Assembly: GCA_934370925.1 (NCBI GenBank)
Contig: CAKRNG010000008.1
Span: forward strand, 1 to 64,000
Length of the DNA stretch: 64,000 nt
From: an uncultured Lacticaseibacillus sp.
GTDB taxonomy: Bacteria; Bacillota; Bacilli; Lactobacillales; Lactobacillaceae
Reading direction: 5' to 3'
Positions within the stretch are counted from its first letter, which is position 1. Every line of letters starts with the position of its first letter. The notes under the pieces are model-generated. The model was given only the letters and a program-made list of their open reading frames with translations, ran no database searches and was not told where the DNA came from. Positions 51,958 to 60,609 of this stretch are shown here, piece by piece. The position numbers and the translations under genes are program-made.

Positions 51958-53265
51958 CTACATTAACCCCAAAAATCCGTACAAAATCGTTGCCGTCACG
52001 GTTGCGCTTAGACCGACCAGTGTTTCGTAGGCGATGGCGTGGGAGCGTTCGCCGATTGCCATGTGCATGGCGTTGGCAGTGACGTGGAAGTAGTTCCCGT
52101 GTGGCAGGTGATCCATGACAATCCCACCCGTGTGCACCATGGCAGCTGCGGCGATGGGACTGACCCCGAAGCCGAGGATGGCCTTGGAGAAGGACCCCGT
52201 TGCCAGGATAACCCCCGTGGAGGTGGACGCCGTTGCGGCAGCCATCAAGATGCCGGAGATGGGTGCGAGGAACGTGCCGGACATACCGGAAAGTTTGATG
52301 AGGTGGATAATTTGGTTAGGCAAGTCGGAGGACGTAATGGTGGCCCCGATTGCGCCGGCGCCAATCAGAATCAGCACCACGTCCGTCATGCGGCTCACGC
52401 CAGAACGGGCGAATTCACGCAGGTTGCGGCCTTGTTTCATTGCCAACGCGCCCACAACAGCGGCGAAGGGCAGGACGTACATGGCGTCCAGATTAATGTT
52501 CGTCAGCGCCGTGATGTGGAAAATGGAGCCAAGGGGGTTGAGCAGGAGCAAAATAATGGCCAAAACGGGCGTGACGAGCGAAGAGGCGAGGGATGGTAGG
52601 TTCTTGGCGTCTGCGTCAGCGGTGAGGTTGTCCAAATCGCGGTCGAGAACGGCGGAACCTTTGCCCCGAATGAGCGTTGCCAGCAAAACGGTGACGAGTA
52701 GGGCGACAACCGCGGGAATGAAGTCCGCAATCATGACCTGGCTCAGTTCAACGTTGAATCCCTTTGCGGCCGCAATCGTGTTGGGGTTGGGGGAGATAAT
52801 GTTCCCGGCTTTTCCCCCACCAGAAAGGGCGACGAGGAGGGATAGCTTGGAGAAGTTCATCCGCTTGCCGACTTCAAGGGCGATGGGGGCCACAATCAGG
52901 ACGGCGACGGGGATGAAAACACCGACCGCCGTGATGATCATCGTGGCCAGCGCCAGCGCAAAGAGGGCGAAACGGTCCCCGAGCTTCGACACGATGGCGC
53001 GGGCCAGGGTGTCGGCGGAACCGGACTCCATCATGACACCCGCGAGCATCCCCGCAGCGAGCACGCGCAGCACGGTGCCCATGACGCTTTGGGAACCGGC
53101 AATGAGCACATTGATGGTTTGCGCAAGGTTAGCGCCACCCGCCAAACAGCCAATGATGGCGCCGAGTAACAGGGAATAAACGGGATTGAGCCGCTTAAGA
53201 ATCAAAACAATCGCAACGGCGAGACCGAGAAGTGCAGCCCACCAGGTGAGAACTAACGAATCCAT
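51958..53265 (-). CDS. GntP-family permease, probably for glycerate
   Basis: A 435-aa membrane protein with 12 or so helices of the gluconate:H+ symporter family. Conserved blocks are GTVLRVLAAGMLAGVMMESG near 65, LVALSGGGKAGNIISPNPNT near 145, ASTSTGVILATG near 345 and VHTGGIVMDHLPHGNYF near 380. The next gene is a glycerate kinase, so glycerate is the likely substrate; gluconate is the family default. A TAGGAAATAATTGCCTCC-type context gives a GGAGG about 9 bases before ATG. Confidence 0.85.
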   Translation of the reverse strand: MDSLVLTWWAALLGLAVAIVLILKRLNPVYSLLLGAIIGCLAGGANLAQTINVLIAGSQSVMGTVLRVLAAGMLAGVMMESGSADTLARAIVSKLGDRFALFALALATMIITAVGVFIPVAVLIVAPIALEVGKRMNFSKLSLLVALSGGGKAGNIISPNPNTIAAAKGFNVELSQVMIADFIPAVVALLVTVLLATLIRGKGSAVLDRDLDNLTADADAKNLPSLASSLVTPVLAIILLLLNPLGSIFHITALTNINLDAMYVLPFAAVVGALAMKQGRNLREFARSGVSRMTDVVLILIGAGAIGATITSSDLPNQIIHLIKLSGMSGTFLAPISGILMAAATASTSTGVILATGSFSKAILGFGVSPIAAAAMVHTGGIVMDHLPHGNYFHVTANAMHMAIGERSHAIAYETLVGLSATVTATILYGFLGLM

Positions 53266-53356
53266 AGGAAATAATTGCCTCCGTATTTGAAATTTAAGAA
53301 TGACACGTATCTTTCCATTTTACGCTAAACGCCCCGCAATTACGATGTGGGGTGGT

Positions 53357-53428
53357 AAGGACGAGGTAACGTCGCTGGCGCTCCTCGCGTTTTGGGGAGT
53401 GGCGTAACTGGTGATGTTTGGACTCGGA
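53357..53428 (+). repeat. Family F repeat, copy F1
   Basis: 72 bp, AAGGACGAGGTAACGTCGCT to GGACTCGGA, differing at one or two positions from F2 (57687-57758). Weaker similarity continues for another 45 bp (GAACCATTGTGAGTAAAAAAG versus GAACCTTAGTGGGAAAG). F1 and F2 bracket the 53.4-57.7 kb ABC exporter region in direct orientation. Confidence 0.85.
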
Positions 53429-53569
53429 ATATTTTTTGGAGAACTGAACCATTGTGAGTAAAAAAGTCAGTCAGCCAACGTCTCGTTTAAATTGAATGGT
53501 TTTTGTGCACAAATTAGTGGAGTCGTGATACCGCTTATGGGACACGAAGGGCTAACTTGAACAATATTA

Positions 53570-53614
53570 AAAACGCCTTGGCAGTCAAAGATAACTGGCC
53601 AAGAACGTTTTTTA
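53570..53614. terminator. Terminator of the small secreted protein gene
   Basis: AAAAACGCCTTGGCAG pairs with CTGGCCAAGAACGTTTTTT with small mismatches. It lies about 100 bp after the minus-strand stop. Confidence 0.65.
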
Positions 53615-53718
53615 ATTGATTGTTTAGCTGTAATCAAACATATGAACTCTTTTGGAAAAGCATCGGTTGTTAAGCTGTTTGTACGATATAGACTTTTGAA
53701 GTAAAACTGTTCGTGAAC

Positions 53719-54153
53719 TTATCTATCTGCAGACCATGTACCATATCCCGATCCGTTACTGTACGACCAAACTCGAACCCAGGCATTATTACCTTTACCA
53801 TATTTTTCAACAAGAAGATTGTACATGTAATAGGTATGTTTTTTGTGAACTTTATACGTGTGTCCACCTGAGACATTCACATTTCCGGTTCCAGAAGATT
53901 TGGGATTATGTCCCCAAGCTTCAGCTGTGTACCAAGGAACGGAAACTGAAGTTGATTTATAAACATAGGCAGATTTAGTCCACTTTTGTAAATTGTTGGT
54001 ACGATCATATGGACTATGCCAACGAAACTCTTGATGAAATTTTTGAGTAGTGGCTGCTTGTGCATGCTGGGTATATTGGCCTCCCCATAAGCCAGAAATA
54101 CCAATTACGAAAGATAAAGCAAAAATTATTTGCTTTAATTTACTTTTTTTCAT
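53719..54153 (-). CDS. Small secreted protein, DUF2712/bacteriocin-like
   Basis: A 144-aa precursor. A strong Sec signal (KKSKLKQIIFALSFVIGISG up to AQA) is followed by a mature part of about 110 aa rich in Trp, Tyr, Ser, Lys and Asn with no cysteine. Features such as YDRTNNLQKWTKSAYVYKST and SYSNGSGYGTW recall DUF2712 or lactococcin-972-like secreted proteins, which in Firmicutes often sit next to ABC-2 exporters, as this one does. The similarity is a visual impression. A GGAGG site lies 8 bases before ATG. It is more AT-rich than its surroundings and divergent from the exporter operon. It could be a bacteriocin, a signal or a surface protein. Confidence 0.72.
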   Translation of the reverse strand: MKKSKLKQIIFALSFVIGISGLWGGQYTQHAQAATTQKFHQEFRWHSPYDRTNNLQKWTKSAYVYKSTSVSVPWYTAEAWGHNPKSSGTGNVNVSGGHTYKVHKKHTYYMYNLLVEKYGKGNNAWVRVWSYSNGSGYGTWSADR

Positions 54154-54298
54154 TTTGAATCCTCCAAGTAATGAAGCCTCTCCAATTGAGTTCGGCCCAA
54201 CTTTACCACTAAGAATAGAACGAAATAAAGTAAAATAATGACGTTTAATTTAAATGTTATTGACCAACAAAATGATTAGTTCTAAAATGCTAATTGTA

Positions 54299-54311
54299 TT
54301 TAACGGTTAAA
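54299..54311. promoter_or_regulatory. Palindromic operator candidate between divergent genes
   Basis: TTTAACGGTTAAA is a perfect 13-bp palindrome in the 260-bp AT-rich divergent intergenic region, about 100 bp before the exporter operon. No regulator gene is adjacent. Confidence 0.35.
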
Positions 54312-54413
54312 TTTAGCTTTAACAAGGGGAGCTAGCTGAAATTTGCGCAGTTTAATACGAATGAGTTCTGCATTGTTAGCTATAGCGTGTTAAATGAAAC
54401 GGAGGACTTTGAA

Positions 54414-55220
54414 GTGGGTTGGGTGAGGTATTGGCGGGTTCGCCTGTCTGGGTATCAGTACTTGATGGGACTGGCGGTGGGTTGCGTGATTGCGCTGGGA
54501 CACTTAGTTAGTACGATTCCAGGGTTACTGTCGATGATTGATGGCAACGAGTATTTGTTTACACCGTATACGCAGTGGCTTGCGGCGCGAACTGATGCGT
54601 GGACGGTGGCCTTTTATTTTTGCCTGCCGTTGATTTGCGCGTTGGGTGCGGGGCAGACGGTTGGGGAAGATGTGCGTAGCGGGTTTTTGTGGCAAATTGT
54701 CCCAATGCTGTCGCGGCGAAAGTATGTGACGCAATCGATTGTGTCGAGTTTTATTGGCGGTGCAATCACGGCGATGGTGCCACTTGTACTGGATTTTGCT
54801 GTTTTGAGCTGTTTCTTGCCAAATATTACGCCGGATGCAGTGATGAATGCTGAACTGGGGATGACGTCAGCATTTACGTTCCTTACACCTGTGTTTTTTA
54901 GCCACCCGCTGTTATGGGTTGGGTTTTACGTTGGCTTTGTTGGGGTAATCGGTGGTGAGTACGCAATGCTTGCAAGTACAGTGGCGCTGTTCAGAAAGGA
55001 TCGCTTCTCGCCACTTGGAATGGGGTTTATGGGAACAATGGTTTTAAGCGTGATGAATGCCACGCTGATTCCCGTTGCAATTTCACCCGTTCTATTCAGT
55101 ATGGGTGTGAGTCCGGTCTACCTACCGCCCCTGATGGTTATTGTCGGTGTGTTAGTGGTGTGCCTAGTGGTATTGGTTGGCGTTTTTGACTGGGGGGTTG
55201 CGCGTCATGTTACCGCGTAG
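54414..55220 (+). CDS. ABC-2 type membrane protein (first of exporter operon)
   Basis: 268 aa with six hydrophobic segments. The start is GTG at 54414 (MGWVRYWRVRLSG), 8 bases after GGAGG; an upstream in-frame GTG at 54387 has no such site. The layout of LICALGAGQTVGEDVRSGFLWQI followed by helices is like the permease subunits of ABC-2 exporters and bacteriocin-immunity transporters. It overlaps the next gene by 14 bp. Its partner ATPase is three genes downstream. The substrate may be the divergent secreted protein or a related peptide; that is inference. Confidence 0.75.
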   Translation: MGWVRYWRVRLSGYQYLMGLAVGCVIALGHLVSTIPGLLSMIDGNEYLFTPYTQWLAARTDAWTVAFYFCLPLICALGAGQTVGEDVRSGFLWQIVPMLSRRKYVTQSIVSSFIGGAITAMVPLVLDFAVLSCFLPNITPDAVMNAELGMTSAFTFLTPVFFSHPLLWVGFYVGFVGVIGGEYAMLASTVALFRKDRFSPLGMGFMGTMVLSVMNATLIPVAISPVLFSMGVSPVYLPPLMVIVGVLVVCLVVLVGVFDWGVARHVTA

Positions 55221-55908
55221 TTATTTCCATTTACGTGCCCCGAAGCATCAACTTTGGCGTGGTTGCGTATTATGCGCGGCGTGGACATTTGTCATCTACA
55301 GTTGTTTGATGTCGATTCAAAGCGGGCATTCAATCGGAATACTCCGGTTGGTCTTGATAACGCTACAGAATCAACATCAGGAACTTTATTTCCTGTTACC
55401 GTTTAGTGTGGGGGCGTGGCTTTTGTATTTTCGGCGCCCATCTGCGCAGGAACTATGGTTTTTAGCCGATCAGAATAAATTCATTCAGTTTCTAATTGTC
55501 TATATCTTGAGGTTATTGGTAATTTATGTTGTGGCGATAGTGCTTGCAAGTAGCCTTATTTTGACGCAATCACCAACTGTTTTTTTGGATAGCGCAAATG
55601 TGCCCCTCGCGTTGGTGCTTATGACGGGCCACTTATTGGGAGTGACATTGTCGTGGTTTGCGCTGGGGGTTGTCATTAACGTTTGGAAGCCCCTTGTGGC
55701 CGTGATTGGGTATGCCGCCTTTATCCTAGGTGACCACTATCTATTTACGAAGGTCAACTGGTCAATTTTCCTGACGAACGGGCTCACGGTGCCGGTTAAC
55801 CAGTATGGGCTGAACGTCATCACGAACCTTTTCCTCTATATTTTTTATGCGGGGGTCATGATACGAACGGTTCAGCCACTACTGAAAAGTCGGGGTGCCT
55901 TGAGATGA
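55207..55908 (+). CDS. Membrane protein, exporter operon second gene
   Basis: 233 aa with about six hydrophobic segments, no recognised family motif. The ATG at 55207 (MLPRSYFHLRAPKHQ) lies 9 bases after GGGGGG, inside the end of the upstream gene. An earlier frame start at 55177 would deepen the overlap. It ends in an ATGA overlap with the next gene. It probably forms part of the permease together with the genes on either side. Confidence 0.72.
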   Translation: MLPRSYFHLRAPKHQLWRGCVLCAAWTFVIYSCLMSIQSGHSIGILRLVLITLQNQHQELYFLLPFSVGAWLLYFRRPSAQELWFLADQNKFIQFLIVYILRLLVIYVVAIVLASSLILTQSPTVFLDSANVPLALVLMTGHLLGVTLSWFALGVVINVWKPLVAVIGYAAFILGDHYLFTKVNWSIFLTNGLTVPVNQYGLNVITNLFLYIFYAGVMIRTVQPLLKSRGALR

Positions 55909-56567
55909 TGCAAGAAAAAATTCTGGTGGCACATTATGTGTGCAGGTGTTATTGGGCGCGTAGTCGGTGGCGATTCTTTGTTGTGATGGGCGTCAATATC
56001 CTAGTTGTCGGAAGTGAACGGTGGCAAGGATTCGCCTTTGCGGATGTCTTCCGGGGCGTCATTCAGGAAAGCGGGACGTTCTATACCCCGTTTCTGTGGT
56101 TATTCTTGATGCTCTCCCCCTTCATCATCGCGGGAACCTCGATGCGACAGCTGGTGTGTGGCGATTATTTGCGGGTGCATCAGGTACCGTTGCGGACGTA
56201 TGGGTTGACCGCACTGGCACTGGTGTTAAGTAGCGTGTGGGCACCGTGGCTGGTTTGGGTGGCGGTTAGCCGGTCCGTGCAGTGGGTGTTTGCTATCGAA
56301 ATGGGTGTGACCCTCAGCTTATTGATGGCTATTTATGCGATTAGCCAATGTCTCGTGTGGCCATATTGGTCGTTGCTGGGTGTGCTGGCACTGCTGACGG
56401 CAACGGTGGGGTGGAACCAAATGCCGCTTTTATCGCAATTAATGAGTTTGCGATTCGGTGCGGAACACACATGGCAAGTTGGCGTTGTGTACGCAGTTAT
56501 GAGTGTCATTGTTGGCGGATTATTTAGAATGCTATATCGAATTGATTTTGTTACGGAGAAAGGGTGA
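55905..56567 (+). CDS. Membrane protein, exporter operon third gene
   Basis: 220 aa with about six hydrophobic segments. The start ATGATG overlaps the upstream stop (ATGA), and its own stop overlaps the region of the next ribosome site, a sign of tight translational coupling. I see no known domain. GTSMRQLVCGDYLRVHQVPLR resembles the cytosolic loop of ABC-2 permeases. Three different small permease-like proteins in one operon is unusual. Confidence 0.72.
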   Translation: MMQEKILVAHYVCRCYWARSRWRFFVVMGVNILVVGSERWQGFAFADVFRGVIQESGTFYTPFLWLFLMLSPFIIAGTSMRQLVCGDYLRVHQVPLRTYGLTALALVLSSVWAPWLVWVAVSRSVQWVFAIEMGVTLSLLMAIYAISQCLVWPYWSLLGVLALLTATVGWNQMPLLSQLMSLRFGAEHTWQVGVVYAVMSVIVGGLFRMLYRIDFVTEKG

Positions 56568-56572
56568 TTTGG

Positions 56573-57220
56573 GTGAGTGAGTCTATTATTTCGTTAACGA
56601 ATGTCAGCAAGCAATTTCGCCGGAAAACGGCACTTCACAACCTTGATTTTGCGTTAATCGCAAATAACGTGTACGGCTTTAGTGGCCCCAATGGTTCGGG
56701 CAAAACGCTCACGTTCAAGGTGATTTTGGGGTTCGTGAAGGCAACAACGGGAACGGTTATTGTTAAGGGAGATAAAATTCGGGAAGATCGATTATTTGCG
56801 CCCGATATTGGGTTCGCCATCCACGAGTACGGGCCGTTGCCGACTAAAACGGGTCGTGAAAATCTTGCGTTATTAGCCATACTTGCTGGAACGCCAGCAA
56901 ATAAAATTTCGGAATTACTGCGGTACGTGGGGCTTGATCCGGAAGATGACCGCCTCGTTCGAGATTATTCGCTTGGGATGACACAGCGATTATTAATTGC
57001 GACGGCGCTGATAGGGGATGCGCCCATTGTTATTTTGGATGAGCCAACGAATGCACTGGATGAGGACGGCCAGGCGTTCCTTGTTGCCATGATTGCAGAT
57101 CTGAAGCAACGGAGAAAGACCGTGCTGGTTTCGAGTCATGATGCTGCGTTTCTTGAACGGGTGAGCGACCACATTTTCTATTATCGAGAAGGAACTATCT
57201 TCCGGGAGCGTGTGAAATGA
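56573..57220 (+). CDS. ABC transporter ATP-binding protein of the exporter operon
   Basis: A 215-aa ATPase. Walker A GPNGSGKT is near residue 38, signature YSLGMTQRL near 130, Walker B IVILDEP near 152 and H-loop SSHD near 182. SLGMTQRL is typical of ABC-2/lantibiotic-immunity and Na+/drug exporter ATPases (CcmA type). The start at GTG 56573 (MSESIISLTNVSKQF) is 8 bases after AAAGGG. GTG at 56564 overlaps that site. It energises the three upstream membrane proteins. Confidence 0.88.
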   Translation: MSESIISLTNVSKQFRRKTALHNLDFALIANNVYGFSGPNGSGKTLTFKVILGFVKATTGTVIVKGDKIREDRLFAPDIGFAIHEYGPLPTKTGRENLALLAILAGTPANKISELLRYVGLDPEDDRLVRDYSLGMTQRLLIATALIGDAPIVILDEPTNALDEDGQAFLVAMIADLKQRRKTVLVSSHDAAFLERVSDHIFYYREGTIFRERVK

Positions 57221-57684
57221 CGCGGAAAATGGTTAAGCAAGTCATATGGATAACTGTTATTTTATTGGCTGTGATTTTAGGATGGCAACATCATCGTGTG
57301 GCAACGCAATACGCGCACTTTTCCATCGAGAAGCACGTTATCCGCAACTCCAGCCGAATCCTCCGACTTAATGCGACGGCGAAAGTGACATCTGTCCGGC
57401 AACATATGGTAAACGGAGACTACATTGCGGACGTGAAGGTATATGCTAAGCAGGCAAAACGGTTGAGTGTTTATTCTTGGTATCTCAGTCAGGGCCTCAA
57501 CGAACAACCAACGCAATTTGACGTCACAATTAATGGCACAGATAGCGATGAACTTAAGGCGGGCACGAACCACGTCCAGTTAAAGGCGCAGTACAATCGC
57601 AAGAATAAGGCGCAACCACATTTGGTCATCATTCAAAATCCAGCGCGAGGTAAGCATATTCGAACTGACTTTACGGTGAGGTGA
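57217..57684 (+). CDS. Membrane-anchored accessory protein of the exporter operon
   Basis: 155 aa with an N-terminal membrane anchor (VIWITVILLAVILGW, residues 9-23) and an external part of about 130 residues of predicted beta structure with no cysteine. The ATG overlaps the ATPase stop (ATGA). I do not recognise the family. Its position and topology fit an accessory or immunity-type component that meets the exported product outside the membrane. Repeat F2 begins 3 bp after the stop. Confidence 0.72.
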   Translation: MTRKMVKQVIWITVILLAVILGWQHHRVATQYAHFSIEKHVIRNSSRILRLNATAKVTSVRQHMVNGDYIADVKVYAKQAKRLSVYSWYLSQGLNEQPTQFDVTINGTDSDELKAGTNHVQLKAQYNRKNKAQPHLVIIQNPARGKHIRTDFTVR

Positions 57685-57686
57685 GA

Positions 57687-57758
57687 AAGGACGAGGCAAC
57701 GTCGCTGGCGCTCCTCGCGTTTTGGGGAGTGGCGTAACTGGTGATGTTTGGACTCGGA
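57687..57758 (+). repeat. Family F repeat, copy F2
   Basis: AAGGACGAGGCAACGTCGCT to GGACTCGGA, nearly identical to F1. It starts 3 bp after the stop of the exporter operon. Confidence 0.85.
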
Positions 57759-57804
57759 GGATGCAGAGCAATTGAACCTTAGTGGGAAAGCCAGTCCTCG
57801 ATAA

Positions 57805-57834
57805 GACATTCGCGCGGAGACGCGAATGTCCTGC
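57805..57834 (+). terminator. Hairpin after the exporter operon
   Basis: GACATTCGCG-CGGAGA-CGCGAATGTC, a perfect 10-bp stem. No clear T-run, so termination is only possible. Confidence 0.45.
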
Positions 57835-57888
57835 GTGAAAAGGGTTTTCCCTAAATAAAGAGGGGGATTTTCCCAATTAATCGATGTA

Positions 57889-58093
57889 GGTGTGTACTGG
57901 TGGTCGGAGTGGAGGGCGTGGGGGCCAAGTGGTGGAAGTCTGCCCGGGTTTGGGGCAGACTGGCAAATTGGAAGACTCGCGGGAGCGAAGCGAGCCGAGG
58001 CTTCCAATTTAGGCGGAATACGCGGAGCGGATGGAGCCGGCCACACCACGTTCCGGCCCCCTAAGCCCGAAACGGAGACCAGCAGTACACACC
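57889..58093 (-). repeat. Family E palindrome, copy E3
   Basis: Reverse orientation. The outer arms GGTGTGTACTGGTGGTC and GACCAGCAGTACACACC pair with one mismatch and differ from E1, E2 and E4. Internal stems GTCTGCCC with GGGCAGAC and AAATTGGAAG with CTTCCAATTT. The shared block CACGTTCCGG and AAGCCCG is present. Confidence 0.8.
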
Positions 58094-58247
58094 GGCCCTA
58101 TCCGCGTTTTTTAAATCTTTTTCTCCAAAGCAAACCGCAACATAAGTCACAACCAAAACGCCCGCCAACAGCGCATCAGTCGAAAGCACTGCCCCCCAAA
58201 GCCCCACCTGTGACGAAATGTGACACCGTTCTTTTTCAAAATTACAG

Positions 58248-58276
58248 TTGACGTACCCAAAGTAAGTGGGCATAAT
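58248..58276 (+). promoter_or_regulatory. Promoter of the tcyP T-box transcript
   Basis: TTGACG (58248-58253) and CATAAT (58271-58276) with exactly 17 bases between. The start would be near 58283. Confidence 0.65.
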
Positions 58277-58282
58277 AAGCGA

Positions 58283-58608
58283 CAATCAGATGAATTCCAC
58301 CGGGCAACCGGTTGAAATGCGGTGAAGAGAAGAGATTGCTGGTCCATGTGTTCAGAGAAGGGGATTTTGGTGTGAGCCCCCACGTTTGCCGGCATGAAAA
58401 TGAACTCTGAGCAGGTTGAACGTGCAAGCGTCGACCCGTGGGCAGGCGTTACACTGCTAGGTATGCAAGGCTCGTGGATTGGTCGCGGGCGCTGCGGTAC
58501 CGAATGAGATGCGTCGCGGGTTTGTTGCACACGGCGTCAACTAGGGTGGTAACGCGCCAGATAGCGCCCCTAAAGGAGATTGGATCCTTTAGGGGCGCTA
58601 TTTTTATT
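58283..58608 (+). promoter_or_regulatory. T-box riboswitch (methionine-like) of the transporter gene
   Basis: Stem I holds AGAAGAGA and GGTGTGAGCC. A candidate specifier ATG lies in GAAAATGAACTC, the same context as in the met operon T-box. The T-box motif AGGGTGGTAACGCG is at 58543-58556, and the terminator TAGCGCCCCTAAAGG with its complement and TTTTTA ends near 58608. The transporter gene starts 175 bp downstream. Confidence 0.87.
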
Positions 58609-58782
58609 TCATTCGCATTTTTCATCAATCCGGAAGCGAGAGGGGGTGGTCAGGTCATGACTTGTTGTATGTGTCGAAACAACCAGATTGCGGAACTAGT
58701 AACGATGTCTGACCACACCTATTGTGGTCAGATACGACTGCGTGTTTAGCAAGGGCAACACGCATTATCTTGGAGGAATTAT

Positions 58783-60177
58783 ATGACCACGAATTTAACC
58801 ATTGTGGCGATCATTATTGCCGCAGCCATTATTTTAGGTATTCTCGCGACGTTGCATCACCGCGGTGCCAGCTTCACGAAGCTTGTGTTCGGCGCACTCG
58901 TGTTGGGGATTGTTTTCGGCCTCACGCTACAACTGCTTTTCGGTGCGAAGAGTGCCATCATCACGGGCGCCATTGACTGGCTCAATCTTGTCGGTGGTGG
59001 GTACGTCGATTTGCTGCAAGTGCTCATCATTCCGTTGATTGCCGTTTCGCTGATTGGGGCCTTCACGCGCCTCACCGATGCGAAGAACCTGCGTAAAATT
59101 AGCGCCATTGTGCTGACAACGTTGCTCGTCACCACGGCGATTGCGGCGTTGCTCGGCGTGCTGTCTGTTTTTGCCTTCCACCTGCAGGGCGCCGGCTTCG
59201 TTCACGGCACCGCGGACAAGGCCAACCTGGCATCGCTGAAGGAACATCAGGCGGCCTTGACGGGATTGACCCTGCCGCAGCAGATTCTCAGCTTCCTGCC
59301 AACGAACATCTTCGCGGATTTGGCGGGGACGCGGGCAACCAGTACGATTGCCGTTGTGATTTTCAGCCTCATCACGGGCGTTGCTTTCATCGGGTTGCGG
59401 CAGGCGGAACCTGAACTGGCGGCGAGTTTCGCCAAGGCCATCGCGGTGTTGGATGCGCTGGTGAAGCGGATTGTGAAGTTAGTGTTGGCCTTGACGCCAT
59501 ACGGGATTTTCGCGCTCATGACCAAGGCAACCGCCACCGACAGTATCGCGTCCATTGCGAGTCTCGGGGTGTTCATCTTGGCAGCATACGTTGCGTTGAT
59601 TGCGGTCCTGCTGGTGCACACATTGCTGCTACTGGCGAACCACGTCAACCCGCTGACGTACTACAAGAAAGTTTGGCCAGCACTGATTTTTGCCTTCACG
59701 TCCCGGACGAGTGCGGGGACGCTGCCGTTGAATGTGAAAATTCAGACGGAATCGCTTGGCATTAGCCCCACGATTGCGAACTTCGCCGGAAGCTTTGGCC
59801 TGACAATCGGCCAGAACGGGTGCGCGGGCGTCTACCCTGCAATGATTGCGACCATCATCGCGCCAACTGTTGGGGTCAACGTGTTCTCCCTCCATTACAT
59901 CCTGACGTTGATTGCTGTCGTGACCATCAGTTCCTTTGGTGTCGCGGGTGTGGGCGGTGGCTCAACGTTCACCACGCTGATGGTGCTGGGGACGTTGAAC
60001 CTACCCGTTGCCATCATGGGTGTTATTATTGCCATCGATCCAATCGTGGACATGGCGCGGACACTTGTGAACGTGAATGATTCCATCCTGGCCGGTCTGA
60101 TTGCAGCTCGGGCAACGGGTGAACTCGATGAACACGTCCTGCACGACACGCACCAAGTCGTGGGGAGTACGTTGTAA
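58783..60177 (+). CDS. tcyP: TcyP-like dicarboxylate/cystine symporter
   Basis: A 464-aa membrane protein of the dicarboxylate/amino-acid:cation symporter family with eight helices and two re-entrant loops. FTSRTSAGTLPLNVK near residue 305 and NGCAGVYPAMIATI near 345 match the substrate/cation region of the L-cystine transporter TcyP rather than glutamate carriers. VDMARTLVNVNDSILAG near 425 is also conserved. It is controlled by a T-box with a methionine-type specifier, which fits uptake of a sulfur amino acid. The ATG has TTGGAGGA 8 bases upstream. Confidence 0.85.
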   Translation: MTTNLTIVAIIIAAAIILGILATLHHRGASFTKLVFGALVLGIVFGLTLQLLFGAKSAIITGAIDWLNLVGGGYVDLLQVLIIPLIAVSLIGAFTRLTDAKNLRKISAIVLTTLLVTTAIAALLGVLSVFAFHLQGAGFVHGTADKANLASLKEHQAALTGLTLPQQILSFLPTNIFADLAGTRATSTIAVVIFSLITGVAFIGLRQAEPELAASFAKAIAVLDALVKRIVKLVLALTPYGIFALMTKATATDSIASIASLGVFILAAYVALIAVLLVHTLLLLANHVNPLTYYKKVWPALIFAFTSRTSAGTLPLNVKIQTESLGISPTIANFAGSFGLTIGQNGCAGVYPAMIATIIAPTVGVNVFSLHYILTLIAVVTISSFGVAGVGGGSTFTTLMVLGTLNLPVAIMGVIIAIDPIVDMARTLVNVNDSILAGLIAARATGELDEHVLHDTHQVVGSTL

Positions 60178-60199
60178 AAACAAACTCGAACCGCCGTTA

Positions 60200-60600
60200 T
60201 TTCAAAAATTGCGTGTTGCTAAAAAATAGTAAGTATGCGATTATTGGAGCGTCAAAGGCAAACCCAGATGGGATGTGCCAAATTAAACGAACGGGTGGCT
60301 GCACGCCATCCGTAAGCGGAGGTGAGAGCGATGTGTTGCTGTTGTTGTACACACATGCGCGTTGTGAAGTTGAAGGAGCAACGAGCCTAATTTCCGTACC
60401 GGTCCCTACAACCTGGCTGGTACGGTGATGGCTGGTTGTGGATCCAATCGGGTCATGAAGAAACGCCTTGCAGGGTAGAAGTGGGTCATTGCACACTTTT
60501 GCTTGCACGGGCGCGATTCGTGGACCACACTTTGAACGCGTTATAACGGGAAGATTGTTTTGCTGAACCCAATTTGGGTGGCGAGGGTCTTTGAGTTACG
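60200..60600. other. Structured spacer without a recognised gene
   Basis: Between tcyP and the OppA-like gene. Several stems can be drawn, for example CCGTACC with GGTACGG (60396-60427) and ACGGGTGG with CCATCCGT (60279-60302). The second vaguely resembles a T-box antiterminator, but no terminator or full motif set is present. No convincing reading frame is seen. Confidence 0.3.
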
Positions 60601-60609
60601 GCGCGTTTT

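Noticed and set aside
60213..60428. 71-aa frame in the spacer after tcyP
   Set aside because: It has no ribosome site and spans strong stems. A structured RNA or non-functional spacer is more likely.
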